This document shows positions 14,001 to 27,532 of a stretch of 64,000 nt of DNA, in pieces. The notes beneath the pieces were generated by a model. It saw only the letters and a program-made list of their open reading frames with translations. It did not search any database and was not told the origin of the DNA. Source of the stretch: Solenopsis invicta (taxonomy: Eukaryota > Arthropoda > Insecta > Hymenoptera > Formicidae); contig NC_052677.1 in the NCBI RefSeq assembly GCF_016802725.1, positions 18,677,329 to 18,741,328 on the forward strand. Reading direction: 5' to 3'. Positions within the stretch are counted from its first letter, which is position 1; each line of letters starts with the position of its first letter. The position numbers were made by a program, and so were the translations under genes.

Positions 14001-15163
14001 TCAGTGGCCCGAATAAAAAAATCTCTCGTGTATGATGAAAATCGTCTATCGTAAAATTACTGTCAAATTTATTGGTGCATATGAAATGTCGGATTTTCTC
14101 AAATTGAAAATATTGATATCACTGTTTTCGACATATTAGTTTTACGTATAGGTATAAGCATTATCTTTTAATCACTGATCAATCACTTGGAAGAAAATTG
14201 CTAATACCTACAGAGATCTTTCAAAGCAATATCGCTCTATTTTTCGTAATCTAAACATTGCACTGCCAATATACTAATTCTGATAAAAGCGTGACTTGTT
14301 CAGATAATTAAAAAACTAAAAATTTATATAGTTTATTCATTCATAGATTTTTTCTATATAAAATCTGCTAAAACAAATTTTTGAAAGCAAAAATAAAATT
14401 TGCTTGCAATTTTCTTTTGAAAATTCCATAGTTGAAACAATAATGAAGATCATTGATATTATATTATTTTACACGTTTGCAATTTCCTAAATTTGTTTTG
14501 CTTTTTTCTGTCTTAATGCAATTCATAATGCAATTTGAAACATAAAATCGGTGCATACTATAAATCGATGCACTTCTCTGTTAGTGCGTGTGAGAACGGA
14601 ATATAAATCTAATAATCTAACTTATGATAATCGATGATCATCGTAAAATTATTTGCATGTCCTCAAAACTTGAAAGTAACAAAAAGATTGTAATTATGAA
14701 ATATATAGAAATTTATTTTATTATTTAGAAAACTAGTTTATCAATTTAATTCATAACTTCTTCACTAATACCTAGGTCTGGAGTCTGCCATTATTTTCTA
14801 TTATGTCAGTTTGTGCATGACAGCTTTAATGTGTACCAGTGGTACCAGTGCGTACCAGAGGTTTAATTTTTTAAACACTCATTTTTCAGCTATGTTACAA
14901 AAACATTAATTGTTGCAGAATACAAAGCAGTATTATAAAAACTATACCACCAGATAAAAAACACTTTCTAGTTTGTATTTGTGTTTTCATAGCTTTATTG
15001 TTAACTTTTGTTTAAGAAAAATAATCTAAAAACAAAGTGATATATCAATATTGGTTTCTCTATTATTATTATAATTACAATATATCGATAAAGTTTTTTT
15101 TTCAATGACATTCAATTCTGTTATATTTTGATCAAGTTAAATTTATGTTGAAGTTAAAAACAA
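8057..15163. other. long noncoding stretch
   Basis: No exon recognised. GC-rich islands lie at about 8100-8600, 9400-10000, 10780-11160 and 12850-13960, with AT-rich DNA between them. A 16-bp motif (cgtggtgagctatacc) is tandemly repeated once near 10989-11021. Three imperfect gtaccag words are clustered at about 14833-14862. Confidence 0.5.
11968..12001. mobile_element. solo terminus resembling a Tc1-like inverted repeat
   Basis: The word gtccaatacttttggacaac followed by actctg is, in reverse complement, of the type cagagtgttgtccaaaagta seen at ends of Tc1-like elements. It is also similar in style to the better-preserved element at 55126-55987. No partner end was found nearby. Confidence 0.3.
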
Positions 15164-15344
15164 GTATGAATTTTCTACTGAAATTCGTATAATTTTCTTG
15201 TGAATTTAGATTAGGTAGTAATGCCGCTGCAGCTGCTCGCAATGTTAACAGAGCTTTTGAAGAAAATGCTGTTGATGAAAAAACAGTGCAGCGTTTCAAA
15301 AATTCCATATAAGAAAATTATACGAATTTCAGTGGAATTCATAC
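15164..15344 (+). mobile_element. mariner-like transposase HTH fragment framed by inverted arms
   Basis: Bases 15202-15306 translate in one frame to a stretch beginning EFRLGSNAAAAARNVNRAF and ending DEKTVQRFKNS. This matches the N-terminal helix-turn-helix region of mariner/Tc1 transposases (pattern N-A-x-A-A-R-N-I-N-x-A-F-G ... E-R-T-V-Q-R-W-F), with the usual Trp missing. The catalytic DDD/DDE part is absent, so it is a dead fragment. It is flanked by near-perfect inverted arms, 15164-15199 and 15311-15344, sharing the core gaaattcgtataattttctt. The fragment therefore sits in the loop of a fold-back structure. Confidence 0.65.
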
Positions 15345-16095
15345 TCATTTTGAATTTTAAACCAAACAATCAAAATGCACCTTTAGAGAAAAGCTTTATG
15401 AGCACAATGTCATTATGATAATGGACAATTAAATTGTATATAAAACTGTTAGCAAATTCGATTGAACACAGAGTCTTCGTCAACCAATAATAAAATTAAT
15501 GAATAAATACGAAATACCAACTTATTAACGTTGAGTAAAAAAATTTAGCTGGGTCGACGGTCGATGACCAAGAATGAAACGAAAGAGGTTCGCGTTATAT
15601 TTCCTCGGAAGACTCCGGATAGAAAGGATCAATGTATTCTTTTTCCGCGCGGAAATTATACGAGATTACTCTGATAATTTTCTGATGAATGCTGTAGTTC
15701 GTCGCAACCTGTCGCGCTTTAACGTTTGCACAGTTCGCTGGAAAGAGAAAAAGGAAATAGCGAGCGTATTCGCGCGATTCCTGGGAGCTGCCCGCGGAAT
15801 ATTCATGACGCGGAGCGGCGTAATCCCGGAGCGTGAGAGCCCGGGTGTATCCTCGAAGACTGTACTATGCATATTCCGGAGACGTTAGGGCATTAGTCAG
15901 AGTTACGGCTTGCGAGCGTAAAAGGCGCGAGCGTGTTTATCCGCTTGTCTGCCACGACGACAATTTCCGCGGCGGCAACCGGAAGATCTCCGAAATCCGC
16001 TTCGAGGCAACTAGCTAGCGATACGCTAAGTAGCGCGAAATGAGATCGAAGCAGATCAGGACGTTGGTTTCCGTGGAAGAGCGATGGGGAGAGAG

Positions 16096-16131
<36 letters not shown>

Positions 16132-19100
16132 ACTCGAGCATGTACGGCTGCCTAGGGCGCTTCCCATACGACGAGGTGCTTTCACGTGGAGTACGCGCGT
16201 AAAAGTGGTACCGGCTGTAAAAGTGCGGCGGTGGATGAAATCACAATCGTTTAATGAATTTGCGGGGGCGCTCTGTGAAATTGGGGTCGGCGCCGTGCCG
16301 TCTAACTGCGCTCGCATTAGCTCGTTACTCCACCTTGACGAGAGGGGAACGGGCTTGAACTCTCTTTCTCTCTCGCTGTACCGCCGAGTAGTCTCTCTCA
16401 AAGGGGAACGAGTGAGAGACCATTACACCGAATTCGCTCTGAAATTTGCATATATAACGCGGGGTGCGACGGAATCGAGGGTAGCCGCTATGGGACGGGG
16501 ATAAGTGCTTGTCTTTGAGCGGCTCAAACCTTGGGATTATTCAATTAATGAATTCATTGAACTGGAGCGAGGGCAGGACGCTCCGAACGGCAGGATGCTC
16601 TCGGCATTTTCCAAGTAGATTTTACGGATAATATGTTTTAGCTTATGTGATATTTACTGCAGAAAAGAAAGTTAAACTCCCCTTCGTTAGAACGGTAAAC
16701 CGTACGTGCGTGTGCTTTCAAATATTTCTCTCTCTTTCTCTCTTTCTCCTTTTATTAAATATTTTCTAATATTTCTTCATGATTCTTCGTTTTTCTATTT
16801 AACGATCTCATTACTTATTCACGTTAAAATAACATTGGAAGCAGAAAAATATATCGTTCATTTGACGGTTAATAACATTAACGAGCGTAACAGAACATAA
16901 AAATAGAGTAACACAATGAATATACCTGTCTCTGCATACATAAAGAGAAACATACAAGTTAATTAGAAATAAATTATTTAGTAATATTATTAATTTATAT
17001 TAATTAAATGAGAAACATGGAGTAAATATCATTTAATATATTCCTCAAAATGAGCTAATAATGGATTTGTATAACCGTTTAATCGAAGTTGTGGCAAATG
17101 ACAAGTCGCATAACGTATACACGAAAATGCTTTCTGTAATCGTTTGTCTAGCTCATTATTCCTGTAAATTATGGAAATTTGTTAATTGCCGCTGAATATT
17201 ATTTACTTCGTAAGATCAAAGGTGCAATGTATGATGAATGTCACAAACATTCACGGAGACCGGGCGAGCTTTATCGCAGTAGCTCTTTATTCCATCGTGT
17301 AATTTTAAACTAATTACTCCGTTTATACAATAATATTATCGTTATTTTTAAGCTAAAGCCAACAGGCAATCAGATCCGTCTGTTATTTTTCAGGCAAACA
17401 AGACCCCGCGTTCAAACAATAAATATGCGTCAAAATATAACTGAACAAAAAAAAATGTTGATTTTTGTTGAACGCGTATTTTAAGCTCACGAAGATAAAT
17501 CTTACGCAAACTACCGCGCCCACGCGGTTTTTTTTTTTCACCAAGAGCAACGATTGACAAACGTAAATCGGATATATATTTAATAATTTCTTTTAAACAT
17601 CCATTTTGTTATATTAAACGATAAATGTTCGTATTTCGTTGTATTAATTAATTAATTAATATACGTGTATGTGTATAAAATAATTTCAATTATATTTTTA
17701 CAAATTATTTTTTACTGTTACCAGGCGTCATCAACGTTCCCACGCGATATTTGCTAGCTTTTAGTTAATGTCACGAATTTTTTTGTCGAACCAAATTGCA
17801 AATTATTCTCTCTCCCGTGCCACGCACTCATCGATAAAACATCAGACGTGGAAATAATTAATAATAGATGCCTTTGATCACATCGAACAATGCGTCCATC
17901 GACGTGAATGAAGCGCGACGGGCTGATAAGTTTCTTTTTTTTTTCCAAAATTGGGATGCGCCAATAATGCGATATGTACGAATTTGCCCGATGCGCGGCA
18001 CACGGTCGTGCACACACATCGTAACACGCCTATAAAAGCCGTGCACCTCGGGCGAATATCGCTGCATTAACCGGATCGTGTATGGCAGCGTGGACGTTCA
18101 TTCGGTGCGGCTGCACGATGCCGCGATAAAACTCGTTGTATCGAGACTTTCGTTCGATAATTACGCGGAAGAACATTACCGGCTGAAATTGCCGTAGCGG
18201 CTAAATATCGGCGACAAAGCTTTACGCGATACGGTTGCTGCCGCGTCGATTATGCACTTTGTCGCTAATCGAAGGAAAGAGACTTTATCCGAACTACACG
18301 AGGCAGTCTGGTAACGAGCAAAATTCGATGTCACAATTTCGTTTACCTTTTTTTTCTCGCGTGCAGCTTTTTTGTCATTTATATTATTAACGTTTGCCTA
18401 CGCAGGCACCTCGCGCGATTCGTACGTGTCGAGTTTTTATTTCGTACAACGTATACATTATTATACATATACAAGCGATTACCTTCTTATTCCGCGCGGG
18501 GAAGAGGAGGGGGGCGAGGCTCAAAATGGCGACGGTGGGAGGCATTCCGCGTACCGTTGTATTCCACAGATTCCACCTCGAGATATCAGGCGGGATCGCT
18601 GCTCCTGCGAACAATAAAGCGAGCGAGCTATAAGTTTCCGCGGTAACTTAAGCTCCGGCAAAGCTAACGCTCGACTCACAAATCGAGACGACAGACAACC
18701 TGCCGCGATCGTCGCAGGTATCTCGAGCAAAGGCATCGCTTCGTCGCGATACTCACATGCGGCAATTACGATGCTTGTGATCTCTAACGCGCCACCAGAA
18801 TGATCGAATCCTCCGTTCGTTTTGAATGCGACTCTTTCGCGTCGTCCTTGGCTCGAAAATACGCAGAGAAACATGCGAATTAACTCGAACGACGGAGAGC
18901 TGCGATGTGACGCCGTTCTTTCTACTCCCGTTACTCGCTATGGCTCGAGAAGGGCGCAGGCAACTTCACTCCGATACGACGCGAGTCAAATTCACTGGTT
19001 AATCAAGACGCGAGAAATCACTCATTTTTTTTATGGAGTAATTGAAGTTTATTTATCGCTCGTTTATTTTATAGTATATAATATTTAGCAAGACAGTATG

Positions 19101-19379
19101 ACGAGAAGACTCTTGAAACGTAATAAATTTGAAATCAGAATGATTAAAATTGATTGCGTAGTTGATCAAAATTGATCTCGAGATATTAAACTGTAACGCT
19201 TTCCGTGCGCTATATACTCTATATACTACTTACTTGAAGTGTATATAATAGTGAGCTTCAATCGACGTACGTTATTTCACATCAATTCGATCCAAAAATT
19301 TCCGATGATTTCTCGCGCCTTACTTAACAGCGCAATTGACTCGCGTCGTCTCGAGGGAGCGAAGTTATCCGCGCGTCAG
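15345..19379. other. noncoding stretch with GC-rich islands
   Basis: No exon recognised. CpG-rich islands at about 15560-16500 and 17730-19020 contain many overlapping frames of up to 154 codons. Those frames cross a (GA)n repeat or are arginine/serine-rich, and none is splice-supported. AT-rich DNA fills 16610-17720. Confidence 0.5.
16099..16128. repeat. (GA)n microsatellite
   Basis: Uninterrupted GA run inside a GC-rich island. It creates RERERE-type and SLSLSL-type frames on the two strands that are not genes. Confidence 0.9.
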
Positions 19380-20170
19380 TCTCGAAACGTCACTAGTAGG
19401 GGACAGTCGTCGTCCCCCCACTCCCCCACTCCCCCTCGTCAAGTGTGGCGTCGTATTTCGTTGCCGGTAGTCGTGCTCCATTGTCCCCCCCCGTTTGAAC
19501 GTATATACGCGTATCGCGGAATGTGAATTCGGTGCCCAGTGATTCGCCGGTACACGTAATTAACCTCGCGGATTCGTTCGTTACCTGTGAATCCGCGATC
19601 GGAGAAATCTAGCGAGGATCCTGTCCGTGCCGCGATCCGACGCACACTCAAGGCTGCGTTGTTATGGCAGCACTCCGGCGAGCGAGCGCTTGTGACCGTG
19701 AGCACCTCGGATCTGAAGGTCGGTCTACGTAAGACGCGGGTTGCGAACGCGATGACAAAACAAAAGTATTATTGACTCCGATCAGTGCGCCGTGTGATCT
19801 ACGACTGCCGGGGCGCAACGTTCCGCTTCTTGCAGAGTGGTCTTGGTGCCGGGCGACGAATGTCGAGCCGCGGCGCGGCGATTGTTCGAGTACCCTTCGC
19901 AATTTCACAGTGTCGCGTTAATTTGCGAAATATCGCGAGTGTCGATCGTGCGAATTGTTACCTCCCGCATTGAGTCGGCTCTAGGAATAGGGCCGGATGA
20001 AAAAGTTATTGTCGCGACGTAGGAATGTACGCGCCATCTTTATCGCCGGTAGTGCCGTGTGCAAAATCACAAGTATGTGTGTGTGTGTTACGTGCAAGTG
20101 TGTGCACGCAGAAACTGAGAGGAGGTGGTGGCCCGGGGAGGCATCGAGCATCGGCGGAGCAACCGTGTGG
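19380..20170 (+). promoter_or_regulatory. candidate promoter and first exon ending in a consensus donor
   Basis: A CpG-rich island with C-rich tracts (about 19413-19436 and 19484-19494) ends at GTGTGG/GTAAGTAC, a strong 5' splice site with the GT at 20171; AT-rich DNA follows at once. That composition step is typical of an insect first exon followed by an intron. An ATG at 19997 opens exactly 58 codons to the donor (starting MKKLLSRRRNVRAIF), but the peptide matches nothing I recognise. The exon may equally be untranslated. It could be an alternative promoter of the plus-strand gene that owns the signal-peptide exon, or of another gene to the right. Confidence 0.35.
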
Positions 20171-23100
20171 GTAAGTACATAAGTATCTTATTATATTTGT
20201 TACCGACAGGACTAATCATTTTTCTGGAAATTACCATAAGCCGCGGTGGAATCTCGCTACATTATTATATGGAAAGAATAGCTTTACTGAAGTATCTTTT
20301 AGAAATTTAGCTAGACACAGATTTGAAAATAATTTTGTCGAACAATCAAAATCATTATGGTGTACGCTCGAATTTGCTAGAATGTCAACACTTTTTGCAG
20401 TATTATCATCCTTGAGGACCTTCCATAATTAATTTGCTAGTACAGTAAAATTTTTAGATACAACTAATTAACAGTCATAGCTAGATTTTAGTTCTTATTT
20501 TTCTAATGTGATTTTATAGACATTTTCAAACTCACTAAATTGCGCGTCGATAAATTGTTTGGTTTTGATACACAATTCTAAATTAAACTAGAATAGTACA
20601 CACAATTTTAAATCGAGAATTAAATAATAACAGTGCTGATAAGCTTCTAATGTGACAATGATGTCAATAAAAAAATGCTTTTCCTCTTAAAAAATCGGAA
20701 AAAATTTGTCATGAAAATTTTTAGATTTATGTATGTATCTAACTAATTTTTTTGATACTTTAGCAACTTTCCTATAAAAATTAAACAAGTTCAAGAAATT
20801 AAATTTTCCAGAGAGACAAAAAGCTTGTCATCTTCAAACCGTTTATTGTATCATAAATATACTAAATTTTCTGGACATATAATAGGTACGAAGAACGAAG
20901 TTGTAATTCGGAAACTTATTTAAAAATAAAAAATAAAAAAGAAAAAACATTTAAACTTTAGTTTTATATAGCAGAAATTTTTAATTTACTGTTTCTTATT
21001 CCATAATATTTTATATTTACTTTTTCTATATTAATGATAAAAAGGTAAAAAAAAAATGATTACTTAAAATTTAAAGCAATAATTTTTTCAATTTTTATTT
21101 ACAGAATTTCACAAATGATTTTTAACAAAAATATTGTTTTATATTTTTTTTTCAAATAAATATTATCATTTTTTTATAACGGTTTTTTTTAAGCTCTACT
21201 TTGGAATTATTACCAAAAATGTATTTAGTACATATTTATATTTTCCATTTTTTGTTTAACGTCGAAACAAAATTATTTACATAGTAATGTGACACTACAG
21301 ATGAAGAATTATTTGAGGTCACCATTTAAATTAAAAAAAATGGACTTGATCTCTCGGATTTTGTAGAAAACACTTTGTTTGTTTTTTTACGTACGGAAAA
21401 AAATAAATGAGAAAAAAATATGAAAAATTTGCAGTAACATTTTTTTTGAAGTAGCATTTATTTTGGGCACTGTTTTAATTCGCCTGTATTTGTATTTTAC
21501 AGATTAACATCTTTATATTATACAACTCCGCTGCTGCGCATCGGATCGGTGAGTTAAGTTAAGCACAATTTTTAGAACAATATGAAAATATTGGTCAATG
21601 CAGAAATGAGTCACATTTTTTGAAAATCATTTTTTTAATCCTTAAACTTGAAATAAGTACAATAAAAACGTGTTTGGTAATAACTATCACATGTTGAGTG
21701 AAGTAATTTCAATAAATTGAATATTTGGTACCTATTATCAAACTTTTATTTTAAGTGCAAATACAGTATTTGTCCAAGATTTTTAAAGATCTTTAAAGTA
21801 GGTTGAAAATAAGCAGTGAGTACAGAAAGAGCACTAGTCGTCTATGACACGTACCCCCTTTTATCTTTTTCCTTATTTAACACTGTTCTTTTACTTTCAT
21901 ATTAAATTCTGTTGAATTTTTAAACAAAACGATGATGCATTTGCCTTTTTTTAAATTGAGTAATTATCTTTGATTTGATCACAATCGGTATTGCTTTTAT
22001 TTAATATTATATCTATTACAGCGTTGCAAAGACATAATGCATTAATTTAACGCACTTTAACGTTCTGTCACTCACTTCTTACCTCACTCATCTCGCTTCA
22101 CTCTCGTAATACTGAAAAATATATTTAATAATTGATATAAAAATATTATTAACCAACTAAAATCTGCTTCGAGAGTGAAATGGCATTTTTCATCTTGGCT
22201 TTTTTTTAACTTAGTATTATTGGAAATTATTACAATTATTATTGAATATAATTTATTTTTTAACATTTTACCTTGATTTTTACCAACATTGAGTGAACAG
22301 GAGGAACAAGTTCAAATTTAAAATTTAATTTATATGCATTTCAGAAATCGATCAGGAATGTGTCACGAATACATAACGTTCAGTAAAAGTATCATAGAAT
22401 GTCATATTTAAATTCCAAAAAGTAATTTTGTCATTTATTCTATTGCAACTGTTAAAGTTGAACAGTTTTTTTATTAATACTGAAAAATTTGAAAAACGTG
22501 ACTCATTTTTACATACGTCTAACATTTTTGATACGCTATACATGCAATTTAAAATATATATATATATATATATAAAATACAATAAATCGACTTAGCTACG
22601 TAAGATGCTTGAGATTGCCGGTTTTTCTTTTCTCCATCTTCACGAAGAAATATAGCGATATACATCTCATATTGATTTGCAGTCGACGGAGAATATATTC
22701 TTTTCTACCGTAAAGTTGACGAGACGTAATATCGGTTTAAAATTTCATAGAACTGATTATATGTTTAATATTTGTAACTATGTATTACATGCTATTCAAA
22801 GTGCGCAATATCTAACAGCCGATTTAGATACGTAAAACATTTCAGAGGGCCGCATTTTCTTTTCCTTATCTTTGCATGAGAAATATCGCGACGAATATAA
22901 ACCTCCGCCGCACGGTAATATCGTAATTGCTTCGGAAAAATTGGCTTACTCGCAGAGAGGACAGATTACGTATACAGATACACGAACGGTGACGACGGTG
23001 AGGTAACGACGAGCGGGACGGAAACGGAGAAACCAATTAGCATTTAGACGGGTTTCGCAAAAAAACAGGAAGGATGAGAATCCGGAAGGAATGGGATGGA

Positions 23101-24413
23101 AACCACGTCTCTCGTTCTCTTCCGCTCTCTTGCGTGGCAGCGTTAAAGCGGATCATCGAGAATCAACGAGACGATCCGAAAGAAAATCTCTGGCAACCGC
23201 GCTCTCGTCGTTACCTCGCGAAAACCGATGGTCTACGGTTATCTCGCTCTTAGCTTCGCGATATAAAGACGAATTATCCGCGGGAGGGAAATGAGAGAAT
23301 CTCTCCACAAGCCGACGACGACTCGACGCAAAATCAAAGGGGCAGCTATAGTCAGTGGGCGTAATGGTAATAAATTGCACAGACAATTAAGTTTTAATCA
23401 CTCAGATAGTTCGGCAGCAGCAGACTTCGGCAGACTGCAGTTGACGAGACTCTGGATTTACTTTCAATGCGGACGAGATAATCTCTTTAGATGTATTCAT
23501 ATTTAGTAAACATTAAAAAAGAAAAAGAAACACTTTATGTGCTCTCTGTCGGCTTTCAATTTTTATATCTGTGTCGTTAAATATTTGGAATATTGGATAT
23601 GGCAGAACATATTTCGTTTTATTGGCTAATTTAAGTATTATTACCGTACATGTGTGACCGAATATGTTTTATATTAATGAGAATTTATACGCAAAATTTA
23701 CATTAAGCTTTTTTGTATTAATGAGAATTACGTGCTGCGAGAGGAGTAAAATTAAATAACTGGGATGTAATTTTTTGCCCTGCTACAAGTTGAATGAAAC
23801 TGGATTCGACGTTAAAATTAATTAAACGAAATCTAGTATTTTATGAAATTAATTAATCACGGCCGCGGCCGACGCTCAGGATATTTCTTAGCTTTGTGCA
23901 GCGCGTTTGCTTAATTAACGAATCCCGATAAGGAATTCGTGGAATTATTCGTAGTGAGTTAATTGTGCATCGTGGCGCGCGTGTGAAGTATATCGCGCGC
24001 GCGTGATAAACCGACCCGTTCAAATGGTCACCTTAAAACTAGCGAACGAATATTTCGACGTTCCCCGACCAGCAGCACGGTTAGATACGCGATGCACGCG
24101 CGGCTGAAAGCCGCCGCAAAAAGGGACCACTATTTAACACCTACCGTGCACAGACGATACAGCACGCAAAATGGTGTGCAAAGTACATTAACTTCCCCGG
24201 GTGCATATTCCCAGAACTATAAATTATAACGAAGTAATTTCTGCGCTGACCCCTCCCGCGATAGCGGAAACGCCTTGGGAGCTAAACGGGGTAATACGAA
24301 TCTCGAATTCCGAGTGCGGATGCATGAAATGATTTGAATCGCGCGGCCGTCGCAGTTTACGGTTACTTGCTTCGGTGCGGAGTTAACAATTCGCTATCAG
24401 AAATTACTCGCGC
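20171..24413. other. AT-rich noncoding stretch
   Basis: Nearly featureless AT-rich DNA to about 22860, then a moderately GC-rich part to 24413. A weak inverted pair is seen: aaatgagtcacattttttga near 21605 against the reverse complement of the block near 22480-22512. An (AT)n run lies at about 22555-22573. No exon recognised. Confidence 0.5.
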
Positions 24414-25680
24414 CTCGACTCGCTAAACGAAGAATGTCACGGCGAAGCGATTCAATCGCGTTACAGATTATTATTCGCAATTTGTAGAGGAGAGTTTCTA
24501 AATGCGTGTCACTTTTGAATTACTTTTTGTTATATTTTCTATTTGGCATTGAATTTGAATTACACAAGTAAACGTTGAAAATTGCAGCTTGGTATTTCAG
24601 GCACTGTTTCTAATAATAATGTTTAATCTTTTATCAATAACAAATTAATTTATTACAAGTATATTTGCAACATGCTAGCAATCGAATTTATGAATTAAAA
24701 TAACCAGTAATATAAGGAATTATATTAACTAATATTTATTTTATTAATAATTTATTAAAAAGGGGGATCAAATATTTAATAATTAATTAATATATCAGTA
24801 ATGATAAGGCAATGATTTCGAAATAAAACTGATTAAAATTTACTTTTGCAAATGACATTCTTATTCATTCTTGTTAAATATTAGTTATACTATTATCATT
24901 TATTAATTTTATATTGATATTGTTTATTGTAATAAAATTTGTGGTGGTACAGGAAACTTGATAGATTTCACAAAATTTTTAATTCAACCTTTATAGTTAT
25001 TGCAACTATGTATATATACAATGAATGTCAAATATTCTACAATAAATTTTTTTTTATAAAAATATAAGAATTTAGTATAAAATCGCATAATTACATTATC
25101 ATCAGTTATATAAATTGATAAAAAATTAGCATCAGTTATATCTAATTTTTTAAAAGAGTGTTAATCCGCACAAAATAAGAAAGCTGTAAATTATTAATTT
25201 TTTTCATTAACTTCACGTTTTTGTCATTAAATGTTGCTTATATTGAGTAAAAATATAAAATATTGATGAGATACAATTTAGGCTATTGGTGGTACGCGCG
25301 CATTCATAACTTTCCCCTATCTCAATTTTGTACCTCGGATCCAACAATCGCGAAGAAAAAAGAAGAGATTTTATTTTATTTTATATTGTCACACAGGCAC
25401 GTGTCGTGATATTTGTCGATGTCGGGGAAAAAAAGAAAATATATTCTTTATCTATGTAAATGCATTGTGTACGTACGACTCGCATTTGATTCACTAAACG
25501 AAGAAAATCACGGCGAAGCAATTCAGTTGTGTTGTGGATTGTTTTCGTAATTTGTCAATTTTGTACCTCAGACACAATAATCGCGAAAACAAAAGAGATT
25601 TTTATTCTATGCTGTTTTATTACTCATACATACATTTCGTAACATTTATCTATGGGAAAAGAAAAAAATATATATTAAAC
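24414..25680. repeat. diverged tandem duplication split by an AT-rich insertion
   Basis: Two blocks occur twice. Block X (core ctaaacgaagaa...tcacggcgaagc) is at about 24420-24487 and again at about 25492-25556. Block Y (core caattttgtacctc followed by caatcgcgaa or taatcgcgaa) is at about 25322-25465 and again at about 25556-25677. In the right copy X and Y abut; in the left copy they are separated by about 830 bp of AT-rich DNA. This suggests a tandem duplication followed by an insertion into the left copy. Confidence 0.55.
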
Positions 25681-26396
25681 ATTTTGAACTTATATATTAT
25701 ATATAAATGAGTTGATTATTTAAAAATAACACAAGCTAATATTCGTCGAATTTGAGATACACAATTTCTCTCAACTATGTCAATTTCAACAAAAGTGGAC
25801 GTATATTGTCATATTGTTTTTCAAATAACTGATTGAAGTAAATTGTACACCCAACGAGTATATATGTTTGGAGATTGTGAGAAAGCCTAAACGAAAGCGT
25901 GTGACGAGTTTTTCGCAATCGTATTTACGATTTCAGAAGGGAAGGAGGATGGCAATACGTGCTTTGCATTTACGCGCGGGGAACAAGAAAATTATAGCGC
26001 TCGCGTAATATCGCGTGATGCCCTACTTTTGCTGTAAATACAATGTTTTCGTAAAATGGCTGGCCGAAATGGTCCAGGGAACTACGTTTTTCGAGGTGCC
26101 GTACATTGCTATGTAAATGTAGCGGCAAAGCGTTTCCCCGACATTGTCAGACCGGTCGTAAATTCGCGAACAGACGGTGTCACGGCGTTCGCCCCACTTA
26201 CCTCCCCCGGATAATCGAAAATTTGCGAGGTACACATCGACCCGCGTAAATTTCGTTTGATCGAGATGGATGGACTCCCTTGTTTTTTAAAAAGTTATAT
26301 AGACAGAGATTGTTATTTCACAGAGGGTAGATGGAAAACTGTGTGATTTGTTTTATGGAACCTTTATTGCGCAGCAAAAATTGCATCTGACAAGGA

Positions 26397-26419
26397 CGCG
26401 CGCGCGCGCGCGCGCGCGC
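26397..26419. repeat. (CG)n microsatellite
   Basis: About eleven uninterrupted CG dinucleotides. Such a run is rare in CpG-methylated genomes and fits a lightly methylated insect genome. Confidence 0.9.
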
Positions 26420-27504
26420 AGAAAAAGTGAAAAAGGTATTCGGAGAGGAGAGAGAGCGTTTCTCTTTTTAAAGATAAATATAATTTTCTCTCGCAGAACG
26501 CTTGCAAATCAGTTTTATTCAAAGCACGGGACGCTTATGAAAATATAAAATAATACGCATATAATAGGACGCGAGCGTTTTAATATCCGACAATTTTTAA
26601 TTATTACGTCCAGCCACGCGCGTTTCGCGTCGCTTCCGGATCTTGTTAATTACAGTAGGGGGGCAGATCCCAGGGTATTACGAGAACTCGGTGCCGTGAA
26701 AAATTGCACGGCTACCGGCACAAAACGGGTACATCTAAATCGCGCGAGCGCATTTCGCGAGGTCGTTTCGGTCGGGATAATCGGATATGGGCGACACAAA
26801 CAATCGGAAATACCGACCATCTACGAAGGCATTTCGATATGCACGATTCAACACGCGATCGTGGTCGCACTCGACCCGAATATTTAGTTAATAAGCGACG
26901 CCCAATTGAAACTAAAGTGCCCGGGGTTGCTACGAGTTGCTACGAGAGTACAATTATTCAGCATCCGGCACTATAAACTGTGTGCGCTCGCTACCGTGCC
27001 TTTTCCCACTCGAACGAATCCGATTTCCGTTTGATCGGCTGCTCGAATCTCGTTATTGGCGAGTCATTGGACGTAACCGAATTCCAAAAAAAAAAAGGAG
27101 GGAGACGGAATAATCCTCATTAGGAGAATTCTATTTTATCATTTATACAAATCCGAATGCCGCCATGCGTTATTGAATGTAAGCTTGCTCCAAAGATATT
27201 TATTTATCTGAAAAATGTTGTAATCCATTACCCAACGCGAAATGAATATCAAATGTTTAAAATGTATACGTATCGTGTACTTGACGTCTGCGAGAAAGAT
27301 CTGATAGGAGGGGTGATTAAAACTTGTTTCATAAATTACTGACATCACTCACTATACGTTATTCACAGCTTTTTCTATCTTGATATATGTCTCGTCTTAT
27401 TTTTGTGTCAGCTAAATTATTATTATTATTATTATTTTTCCGGAACAAATTTTTATGCTGTCACAGAAAAAAACGAGAGATTTTTAGGAGCGATCAGTTA
27501 AATT

Positions 27505-27532
27505 GTCTCTCTCTCTCTCTCTCTCTCTCTCT
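27505..27532. repeat. (CT)n microsatellite
   Basis: Uninterrupted TC/CT run, with no SINE-like sequence next to it. Confidence 0.9.

Noticed and set aside
16015..16504. Overlapping frames of 128 and 154 codons on opposite strands
   Set aside because: Both cross the (GA)n repeat and are composition-driven. No splice signals or recognisable domain.
18521..18874. Minus-strand frame of 117 codons
   Set aside because: Overlaps plus-strand frames in the same GC-rich island; no domain or splice context.
21530..21575. 5S rRNA-like words (gatcggtgagttaagttaag)
   Set aside because: Only a short match to the 5S internal region, and the rest of the 5S sequence is absent.
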